Positions 57,321-64,000 of a stretch of DNA of 64,000 nucleotides are shown in pieces. Under the pieces are notes generated by a model that saw only the letters and a list, made by a program, of their open reading frames with translations, did not search any database and had not been told where the DNA came from. How positions within the stretch are numbered: the first letter of the stretch is position 1; every line of letters starts with the position of its first letter. The translations under genes and the position numbers were made by a program. The stretch is from Legionella oakridgensis ATCC 33761 = DSM 21215. GTDB lineage: Bacteria; Pseudomonadota; Gammaproteobacteria; Legionellales; Legionellaceae. Location of the stretch: positions 797,001-861,000 of the forward strand of contig NZ_CP004006.1 in the NCBI RefSeq assembly GCF_000512355.1, written 5' to 3'.

Positions 57321-58337
57321 ATGCGACAATTTGCCAGATTATTTTTCATGATTTTTCTGTTGTTATCAACCAACAGTTATGCTGATGAAGCATTATTACA
57401 GCGCAAAGACGTGCAAAGTTTTATGAATGGGCTGGTTAAACACCATGGGTTTAATCGCCAGGAATTGACGGCTGCATTAAAAGAGGCGGAATATCAGCCG
57501 CAAATTATTGAATCGATGAATAAGCCATTTGAAAAGAAAACCTGGGATGTTTATAAAGCGATTTTTTTAACCCCAGAACGTCTACAAAAAGGCATTGCAT
57601 TTTGGCAAGCTAATCAACACACATTGGAGAAAGCACAGAAACAGTTTGGTGTTCCTCCTCATATCATTGTTGCTATTCTTGGAGTGGAAACATTATATGG
57701 TGAACGTCAAGGCAACTATCGTGTGCTTGATGCATTAACAACCTTAGCATTTTACTATCCTAAACGATCTGAATTTTTTACTAAGGAATTAAAAGAATAT
57801 TTTTTACTGTGTCGAGAGCAAAGTGTGCCTGTGACGCATTATATGGGTTCTTACGCTGGAGCAATAGGAAAACCGCAATTCATGCCCAGTAGCTATCGAT
57901 TTTATGCAGTTGATTTTACTGGTAATGGTAAACGAGATCTGATTAACGAAGATCGAGATGTCATCGCCAGTGTGGCAAATTATTTTCATAAGCACGGCTG
58001 GAAAATCAATGAAGTGGTTGCGCAGCCTGCCAGGGTAAATGGTCCTGGTTATAAAAAAATTAATACAAATAGCCGGCACGCAGACTATGACATCAAACGC
58101 TTAACTGCCGTAGGAATAAAACCAACAGCGTCATTTGCTAAAAGCCCTAAAAGAGTAGGAGTAATTGAGTTGGATACCCAGAATGGCCAGGAGTATTGGC
58201 TAGCTTATCCGAATTTTTATGTGATTACTCGATATAATACAAGTCCGCAATACGCATTAGTGGTATATCTTTTATCACAGCAATTGCGCAACCAATGGGA
58301 TTCTGCTCATAATGGTAGCGATCGCTCTTTGGTATAA
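57321..58337 (+). CDS. mltB: Lytic murein transglycosylase B (MltB family)
   Basis: 338 residues from ATG 57321, eight bases after AAGG. A signal peptide ends near STNSYADE and lacks a lipobox cysteine, so the protein is probably soluble in the periplasm or exported. The catalytic glutamate is in AILGVETLYGERQGNYRVLD, and MGSYAGAIGKPQFMPSSYRF and ASVANYFHKHGW are family blocks. It cleaves peptidoglycan with formation of 1,6-anhydro ends. It lies directly upstream of gspL. Confidence 0.93.
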   Translation: MRQFARLFFMIFLLLSTNSYADEALLQRKDVQSFMNGLVKHHGFNRQELTAALKEAEYQPQIIESMNKPFEKKTWDVYKAIFLTPERLQKGIAFWQANQHTLEKAQKQFGVPPHIIVAILGVETLYGERQGNYRVLDALTTLAFYYPKRSEFFTKELKEYFLLCREQSVPVTHYMGSYAGAIGKPQFMPSSYRFYAVDFTGNGKRDLINEDRDVIASVANYFHKHGWKINEVVAQPARVNGPGYKKINTNSRHADYDIKRLTAVGIKPTASFAKSPKRVGVIELDTQNGQEYWLAYPNFYVITRYNTSPQYALVVYLLSQQLRNQWDSAHNGSDRSLV

Positions 58338-58349
58338 AGGATTGTTAAG

Positions 58350-59502
58350 GTGGGCACTTGTTTTATATTTGCAAAACAAATCAGCCATGAACAGTTACTG
58401 AGCTTGCGTCTTGACGACAAGAATGAGGTTGATGCCCCTCTTTTGCTTCGTTCTGCAAATGAATTGCACCTTTTACAGGCAAATCATCGTACTGTGGTTG
58501 TGTTGCCTACCGAAGTATGCAGCCTGCATCAGCTTGAATTGCCATGGCTTAATGAGCGGAAAGCACGTGCTGCTATCCCTTTTGCTTTGGAAGAACAATT
58601 GGCACAAAATGTGGCGACTTTGCATTTTGCATTTGACCGCGCTCATTATCAAAATCATCGGTATTTGGTTGCAGTCATTGATAAACAGTATTTGGCAAAT
58701 TTAATCCACGAGCTTGGGGTTTTGAATCTTGCGTTCGATATGATAACCCTTGAATGGTTTGCGCTCCAAGCGCAAGAAGCTTGCGTGTCACAAACGAGTT
58801 TTCTTGCCTATAATGAGACCTTTCAAGGGGCATTATCGCTGGATCTAGCAAAGATTTATCTTGCTGAGCGGTCCACCGAGTTGACGTTTTATGTCTTTCA
58901 GGACAGTGCGGCTGATTTATCCGATTTATTTTTTCCTAGTAGAATCGACAGTAGTTTTTATGGATGGGTTGCTCAACGTTTGCAGCATACCAAACCAATT
59001 AATTTATGTCAGGGAGAATTTCAGCAAAGCAAGAGCCAGCAATCCATCCGATTTTGGTATTTTTTAAGCGCCGCATTGGCTGGTATTTGGCTAATAAGCC
59101 TTCTTGTGGTTAATGCCATTCATTTATATTGGTTAAATAAAAAAAATAGCCGAACTTGATCAGCAGATTGCAGTCCTTTATCGTGAGTTTTTTCCTGAAG
59201 CAAAACAAATTATAAGTCCGCGATTTCGTATTGGTCAGTTATTAAAATCCGACATAAATCATACAGATAGCGCGTTATGGCTTTTGATGGATAAATTAGC
59301 ACATGCATTTTCTTCAGGGCAGTTTGTCATTGAGCAACTGCGCTTTCAAAATCAGGTATTGTCGGTGACGTTACTTAGCAAGGATTTCGCAGCTTTAGAA
59401 CATTTGCAGCGCCGTTTGCAACAAACCAAAGTCAAGGTGAGCCAAACTCAAGCCTCATCTCATGAGCAACAAGTGCTTGCCACGTTGGAGCTGCGTTTAT
59501 GA
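58350..59502 (+). CDS. gspL: Type II secretion system protein GspL (frameshift as read)
   Basis: Inner-membrane component linking the ATPase GspE to GspM. The cytoplasmic actin-like part starts at GTG 58350 and has LPTEVCSLHQLELPWLNERK and AIPFALEEQLAQNVATLHF, signatures of GspL. A membrane helix (about 237-259) ends at LYWLNKK. The frame then breaks in the A-run 59139-59146; one base fewer or two more restores KIAELDQQIAVLYREFFPEA and the periplasmic domain down to LATLELRL. Length after repair is about 384. The stop overlaps gspM by four bases. In L. pneumophila lspL and lspM are likewise separate from the main lsp loci. Confidence 0.92.
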
Positions 59503-59972
59503 AAACATATTGGGATAACTTAAACGATCGTGAGCGTTGGATGTTAGGGGTTGGAGTAGTCAGCTGTTTTTTCTATTTATTTTATTTGTTGTTTTATGCG
59601 CCATTAGTCAATGCAGTGAAGGAAAGAACGCAACAAGTGGCTGAAAAAAAGGAAACATTGGTGTGGATGCAGCAAGTTCGCAGACAATATAAAGTCAGCA
59701 AAGCCCCAAACACTTTAAGTCATACAGAGTTGCTGACGCTGCTTGCAAAACAATTAAATCATCCTTCTTTTCAACAATTTCCTTATCAATTGCAACAAAC
59801 GGGGGCAGAAGATATTCAGTTATCTTTTGAGAGAGTTCCCTTTAACGTTTTTCTTAACTGGCTATGGTCTCTTAACAAAAGATATGCAATTTTAATTAAA
59901 CAATTCAATGTTGAGCGCAGTGATACCCAGGGCGTCGTTAAATTGCAAGTGGTGATTGCTGCGAAAGTTTAA
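59499..59972 (+). CDS. gspM: Type II secretion system protein GspM
   Basis: 157 residues. A short cytoplasmic start with LNDRERWMLGVGVVSCFFYL, one membrane helix, then a periplasmic domain with coiled segment and FERVPFNVFLNWLWSLNKRY, the GspM ferredoxin-like fold signature. It pairs with GspL to hold the type II secretion platform. It starts inside the end of gspL (ATGA). Confidence 0.92.
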   Translation: MKTYWDNLNDRERWMLGVGVVSCFFYLFYLLFYAPLVNAVKERTQQVAEKKETLVWMQQVRRQYKVSKAPNTLSHTELLTLLAKQLNHPSFQQFPYQLQQTGAEDIQLSFERVPFNVFLNWLWSLNKRYAILIKQFNVERSDTQGVVKLQVVIAAKV

Positions 59973-60030
59973 GGGACAGTCTGCTTCCTTTACTGCGCGC
60001 TTTTTAAAGAGATCGGATGAATCCAAGGCT

Positions 60031-60132
60031 TGCCCCATTAAACAGTCGTCATTGCGAACCATGTAAAGCAATCCAGATCGATGTGGCTTAAAAGCGTTGA
60101 TCTGGATTGTTTCGCTAATGCTCGCAATGATA
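60031..60132 (+). repeat. Dispersed palindromic repeat, family A, copy 3 (complete)
   Basis: The left arm (60031-60084) holds GTCATTGCGAACC and AGCAATCCAGATC, and the right arm (60099-60132) GATCTGGATTG, TTTCGCTAATGCTCGCAATGA. The two arms are near complements, and the left arm matches 6713-6766 in reverse. The 102-bp element lies between gspM and the SPOR lipoprotein gene, which converge. Confidence 0.75.
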
Positions 60133-60156
60133 GGTTATGAGGATAGTGTTGGTTGT

Positions 60157-60699
60157 CTAATTGTTTACTTTGTTTTGAACGTTTCCCCAGGATTGAATGC
60201 TGGCGCCTTGTTTTATATCATCAGGCAGGGCATTGAGTGCTTGCTGAGCCGCTTCATAACTGGAATAACTGCCATATAATCCTTCGTAATAGGTTTTGCC
60301 GTTTTGCTGATATTTGATTTGTGCCATGCGATCGCTTTTAGGAGCTTTATATAACTGACCGGCAACTTGAGATGCTTTTTCACCATTGGCAAGTTCTATG
60401 GTATAGGCTTGTGGATTCTGGCTTTCGACCCATTGGCGGTCACGATCTTTGTGCGAAGCAGGCGAATGATAAGGACCTACATGATAGGAATCTGGAACCA
60501 CCACTTGTTTTGTGGCTTCCGGATGATAGTTTTCTTGCTCGTAATAACGGTAATTTCCTTCGTAACTTTCAGGATATAAAGGTTTGCCGTCGTAAGTATA
60601 CGATTGGTAATTCATGTAACCATTGGGATTGTAGGCAACACAGGCCGCCAGACTGATGGTGTATATTAAGACAACTATGATTCGAATTTTATTCAACAT
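60157..60699 (-). CDS. Lipoprotein with C-terminal SPOR domain
   Basis: 180 residues. Lipobox LAACVAYN puts the lipidated Cys near residue 20. The middle is Tyr/Pro/His-rich (about 22-95). The C-terminal 75 residues (AYTIELANGEKASQVAGQLY, GLYGSYSSYEAAQQALNALP) form a SPOR domain, which binds denuded septal peptidoglycan. It is probably in the outer membrane, since residue +2 after the Cys is Val, not Asp. The role is likely in division or envelope maintenance; no named homologue. Confidence 0.87.
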   Translation of the reverse strand: MLNKIRIIVVLIYTISLAACVAYNPNGYMNYQSYTYDGKPLYPESYEGNYRYYEQENYHPEATKQVVVPDSYHVGPYHSPASHKDRDRQWVESQNPQAYTIELANGEKASQVAGQLYKAPKSDRMAQIKYQQNGKTYYEGLYGSYSSYEAAQQALNALPDDIKQGASIQSWGNVQNKVNN

Positions 60700-60796
60700 G
60701 ACATCGCTCCCCCTTTGTCATTATTTTTATAGATGAGTGCAACCCATGATGTTTTTGCCTTATGATAAGATTATCTGCAGAAACATAAAAAACTTT

Positions 60797-60942
60797 AGAA
60801 CCTGTCTTCACAGTCTACTATGCTGGCTGAAATGCGCCAATTTTCTGCAGTCCGTTGCGCACATACTTCTATGTATGCTGCGCTACGGTCCTCTAAAACC
60901 AGTATATTTCATCTCAGCCTAGCGACTGTGAAGACAGGTTCT
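60797..60942. repeat. MITE-like element, family B, long copy 3
   Basis: Perfect 19-base terminal inverted repeats AGAACCTGTCTTCACAGTC and GACTGTGAAGACAGGTTCT enclose 108 bases with their own inner palindromes (GCGCACATAC/GTATGCTGCGC). The outer ends match copies 1 and 2, but the interior differs. No target duplication was seen. Confidence 0.78.
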
Positions 60943-61008
60943 TGGATTTTGTTGTCGGGAGCTTGTCTGATGGTTAAGAAAGCTGGTCAATAAGGCCTGT
61001 TTATGAAG

Positions 61009-61773
61009 TTAGCGAGGTTTAAATGGTGTCATGCCAACCATAATAAAGAAACCAATAAAAGAAAGCAGCGCTGTCCATTTAGAGAGCGTGTATAGTGTGC
61101 GTAACTGCCAATTTGCTTTTTTGAGGATTTCAAATTCATCAAGATAAACCGTTTCACAAGCCCCCATCCCATGATCGTTGCGTGTGATGCTCGTGCCTCG
61201 TTCTCTATTGGTTGCATGATTTTTATAGGCAGATAAAACCCCCTTAAGATGGATGACATCGCCTTTTTCAACGGTTTTTAAAATGGTTTTAATGGAGTCA
61301 TTGTCTGTGAGTAAATGATTATTAGAGAGTGCTGTCGATTGGAACAGATGACTTGCCTCAGGGCTTTCCCAAGAAGCCCAGCAAGTCCAGCTATCACTAG
61401 TAAAGTTCATGTGCTTATAAACGCCAGAGCTTACATTGGGTTCCCAAATCACACAAAGATCACGAATATTAATGAAATCTTTCCAGCGTTTATGGTGCCA
61501 TATATTTGTAAATCCATCAGCGTCACTATAGGTAACCACAATCCCTGTAAGCTCGTAATCAAATTTAGGGGTGATGGTGTAGTGATATTGATTCGTGTTA
61601 ATTGAAAAAGGAGCTCTTGTTGTTGTTTCTTGAATAGGAGCACTTAATAAATTCAAATCATATTCTTCAGGATCAGGCAACTTGTCTTTATAATAATAAG
61701 TCACGGCCATCAGCGATATACTGATGATAAAAATCCACCCACATAAACGCTGGTACCATTGTGACCTGCTCAT
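61009..61773 (-). CDS. Hypothetical two-helix membrane protein
   Basis: 254 residues with one helix near the N-terminus (LCGWIFIISISLMAVTYYY) and one near the C-terminus (WTALLSFIGFFIMVGMTPF). The middle of about 190 residues is soluble, probably periplasmic, with TGIVVTYSDADGFTNIWHHK, SWTCWASWESPEA and KGVLSAYKNHATN. Three cysteines (RDLCVIW, WTCW, GACETV) are present. I recognise no named family; the plan resembles uncharacterised membrane proteins of gammaproteobacteria. Confidence 0.75.
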   Translation of the reverse strand: MSRSQWYQRLCGWIFIISISLMAVTYYYKDKLPDPEEYDLNLLSAPIQETTTRAPFSINTNQYHYTITPKFDYELTGIVVTYSDADGFTNIWHHKRWKDFINIRDLCVIWEPNVSSGVYKHMNFTSDSWTCWASWESPEASHLFQSTALSNNHLLTDNDSIKTILKTVEKGDVIHLKGVLSAYKNHATNRERGTSITRNDHGMGACETVYLDEFEILKKANWQLRTLYTLSKWTALLSFIGFFIMVGMTPFKPR

Positions 61774-61954
61774 TAGAGATCTCTTGATTGTATTGCCTAA
61801 ATAAATATAGGATTTTTGTTTTAATCTGTAAGAATAAAAATTTTTAGTCTATTATCAATTATAGGGTGTTATTAAGGCGATTCATTGGATATTTATTAAA
61901 TTAAATATTGATGTTATAATGAACAATATGCATAATAAATAAACAGTTAATTCT

Positions 61955-62821
61955 ATGTCACCACTCATGCTTGTTGTTTATATTTCCCATCATGAAAGCG
62001 CAATGCGTATGGCGTTGGCTCTCCGAGAGTTGCAAAGGAATAATGATCCTTATGTATCGTTTTATCGGGATGAGCATGATGTCTATCATCTGAAAGCTGC
62101 TTCTGTTGCTGTTGATTTTAATCAGATATTTTTTGATGAAAAATCGCTACTTGCTTTTATAAATAATTATCAAAAAGACATTGGGGCGATGAAATGTGCT
62201 CTTGTTGCGGATGCGAATCTTGGGGACCCAGGTGGAAGTGACGTGACTGAGGCGCTAATTTCTTTGGCGCGTCATTTTCAGGCAGTAGGATTGTTCACTG
62301 CTGAGGCCAGCTGTCAAGAAAAAGCAAGTGTCTGGTTGCAAGAGCAGGGTTTTGGGACATTTGATGTTGATTTTAACACAAAAAAGGCAATTCATGCGGT
62401 AAAAGAACAAGCTTTGATTTTAAGTAAAAACGTGCTTTCAGAAGACGTGTCCCTTGAACCGAAACCGATTGGTTTAACAGCGGCAACAGCTCCCTTATCC
62501 GTGACAAGAAGTGTGAGCAGTAGTGTGTCTGCTGCGGCTGAAGATGATTTTACCATCGTTGTTAGAGCAAAACACAACCCGTTGGAGTCTTTCGCTGTCC
62601 CACCAACACAACCCCATGAAACAAACAGGCCTGTCATCGAACAGCAAAGCGAAGTCAGGCCACCCACTTGCAAGAAGCGGTTTATGGATTGTGTGACTGC
62701 TTTTTTTCATCCTCGCCGACAGGTAAGCCCTGAGTCGGTAGTAAAAAAGGGAGAGGCTGGAGATGAAATACCAACGATTGATGAAACTCCAGGACCAACC
62801 GGGTATACTCCTCATAAGTGA
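61955..62821 (+). CDS. Protein of unknown function upstream of a dGTPase gene
   Basis: 288 residues. The N-terminal 165 residues look folded (SPLMLVVYISHHESAMRMAL, KCALVADANLGDPGGSDVTE, VWLQEQGFGTFDVDFNTK). The remaining 120 residues are Ser/Pro-rich and probably disordered, with a basic patch containing CKKRFMDCVTAFFHPRRQ. No signal peptide or membrane helix. A TATAAT at 61915-61920 may be a -10 box. It ends 21 bases before the dGTPase start, so the two may share a transcript. An effector role is possible but unproven. Confidence 0.7.
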   Translation: MSPLMLVVYISHHESAMRMALALRELQRNNDPYVSFYRDEHDVYHLKAASVAVDFNQIFFDEKSLLAFINNYQKDIGAMKCALVADANLGDPGGSDVTEALISLARHFQAVGLFTAEASCQEKASVWLQEQGFGTFDVDFNTKKAIHAVKEQALILSKNVLSEDVSLEPKPIGLTAATAPLSVTRSVSSSVSAAAEDDFTIVVRAKHNPLESFAVPPTQPHETNRPVIEQQSEVRPPTCKKRFMDCVTAFFHPRRQVSPESVVKKGEAGDEIPTIDETPGPTGYTPHK

Positions 62822-62842
62822 TATTTTATTGTTAAATTCTTT

Positions 62843-64000
62843 ATGTGGACACATCGCCGCTCAGGACAAACCAATCAACGAGGGAGCCAGGATCATCGAG
62901 ATCCCTATGAACGTGATAGAACTCGAGTTATTCATTGTCCTGCATTCAGACGCTTGCAGCGGAAAACTCAGATCCTTGGCACGGATGAAGGTGATTTTCA
63001 TCGTACTCGCTTAACGCATTCTCTCGAGGTGGCTTCTATTGGACGAAGCATTATACGCAATTTGACCAGCAATCAATATCCTCCTTTTCTATCAGGACTT
63101 CTTCCTAATGATGACCTCATCAGCGTTATTTGTTTGTTGCATGATATTGGACATCCGCCATTTGGTCATGGTGGTGAAGTGGCATTAAACTATATGATGC
63201 GTCATCATGGTGGATTTGAAGGCAATGGTCAGACGTTGCGGCTTTTAACCAAAGTTGAAAAAAGTTATGGTGCATATGGACTTGATTTAACCCGACGGGC
63301 TTTGCTTGGTATTCTTAAATATCCGGTGAGTCGCTCCAGCGTGATTGCAACTTGTTTACCCGAAGTGCCGCAATCATTTAGTAAAATCATCCGTATCAAT
63401 GATTGGTTACCGCCAAAAGCGTACTTCGACTGTGAACAGCCTGAAGTCGATTGGTTGTTGTCTCCTTTCGTGGAGTCTGATCGAACATTATTCCAGTCTC
63501 TAGCAAAATCACCGCAAGAATATGTCCATGGAAAAGCTGCCTATCATACCTTTGATTGTTCAGTGATGGATATTGCGGATGATATTGCCTACGGCGTTCA
63601 TGATTTGGAAGATGCTATTCATTTGCGCCTGATTGAGCGTTCGCAATTTGATACGCTTGCCTTAAGGCAGTTGCTTGCATCGACGCCGCTAGGCCAACAT
63701 CAAGTTGCATTGTTAGATGCTTTATTTGATCCAACCCTGTATGTACGCAAGCAAGCTATTGGTGAGATGGTGAATTATTTTATAACGGCAACGGAAATGC
63801 ATGTCACTCATGAAGGATTTGAAAATCATTTGCTCAAATATAATCTTATTTTATTACCTGAGGCAAAAGCACTGTTAGAACATCTCATGCAATTCATTTA
63901 TCAACATGTGATTGATTCACAGGAGGCGCGCACGTTTGAATACGGTGGTCAAACTGTGGTGTTGCGTTTGTTTGAGGCTATCAGTTCAAATCCTGGCAGT
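62843..64000 (+). CDS. dgt: Deoxyguanosinetriphosphate triphosphohydrolase-like HD protein (3' end beyond window)
   Basis: 386 codons are open from ATG 62843 to the window end. The N-terminus has DRTRVIHCPAFRRLQRKTQI and RLTHSLEVASIGRSI with the first metal ligand. ICLLHDIGHPPFGHGGE is the HD pair, FEGNGQTLRLLTKVE the dGTP-specific block, and DCSVMDIADDIAYGVHDLED the last Asp ligand. It hydrolyses dNTPs to nucleosides and tripolyphosphate. Several dGTPases limit phage growth, but here the context looks like housekeeping. The start has only a weak ribosome site. Confidence 0.93.
   Translation, partial: MWTHRRSGQTNQRGSQDHRDPYERDRTRVIHCPAFRRLQRKTQILGTDEGDFHRTRLTHSLEVASIGRSIIRNLTSNQYPPFLSGLLPNDDLISVICLLHDIGHPPFGHGGEVALNYMMRHHGGFEGNGQTLRLLTKVEKSYGAYGLDLTRRALLGILKYPVSRSSVIATCLPEVPQSFSKIIRINDWLPPKAYFDCEQPEVDWLLSPFVESDRTLFQSLAKSPQEYVHGKAAYHTFDCSVMDIADDIAYGVHDLEDAIHLRLIERSQFDTLALRQLLASTPLGQHQVALLDALFDPTLYVRKQAIGEMVNYFITATEMHVTHEGFENHLLKYNLILLPEAKALLEHLMQFIYQHVIDSQEARTFEYGGQTVVLRLFEAISSNPGS

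Overview
The window is about 40% G+C, densely coded, and looks like a chromosomal segment of a Legionella species or close relative. Support: a LetS-type hybrid sensor kinase beside a pyrophosphate-dependent phosphofructokinase; an ankyrin protein matching the core Dot/Icm effector AnkH (LegA3) behind aroC and asd; separately encoded type II secretion genes gspL and gspM; a eukaryotic-type protein kinase; and several hydrophilic or membrane-hairpin proteins with no housekeeping look. The species cannot be told from the sequence.

Layout. 1-5900: end of lon, hupB, tRNA-Val and tRNA-Asp, ppiD, a His/Tyr-rich membrane protein. 5083-7333 (minus): fabI, udk, an Smr protein. 7505-14295: a DMT exporter, a complete ISL3-type insertion sequence with a perfect 8-bp target duplication, an MFS exporter, and a minus-strand pair of membrane-fusion protein and FUSC-family exporter. 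14460-19526: prmB-aroC-asd, a disordered protein and ankH in tandem. 19558-25969: a Bcr/CflA transporter and RNase E on the minus strand, then rluC, a HAD phosphatase and pgsA. 26021-30419: tRNAs Gly, Cys and Leu, then fdxA, a YoaA/DinG helicase, tsaB, a Trm112-like protein and kdsB. 30457-35790: REP-type palindromes, an amino-acid transporter, a 688-residue protein with an internal duplication, yjbQ and a bolA-family gene. 36329-42698: a pilin with a sigma-54 promoter, pfp, letS, gltX. 42785-48501: small secreted or unknown proteins, one ending in a possible CaaX box, a DUF1840 protein, an ABC-F ATPase and the kinase. 48797-55829: cydP-cydA-cydB-cydX, then lepA-lepB-DUF4845-rnc on the minus strand. 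56023-64000: an unknown protein, mltB, gspL-gspM, a SPOR lipoprotein, two unknowns and the start of a dGTPase.

Two points dominate. First, ten genes, including fabI, aroC, lepB and gspL, are broken as read. Nine of them are restored by adding one base to one or more A/T runs of five to eight; gspL needs one base fewer or two more in its A run. This points to homopolymer miscalls rather than gene decay, and I list these genes as CDS spanning the whole locus. Second, three families of short palindromic repeats are scattered between genes. I found no CRISPR array, prophage or secretion-system locus apart from gspL-gspM. The best candidates for new biology are the putative effectors: the kinase, the CaaX-ending protein, the duplicated 688-residue protein and the gene co-transcribed with ankH. 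Their status as effectors is inference.
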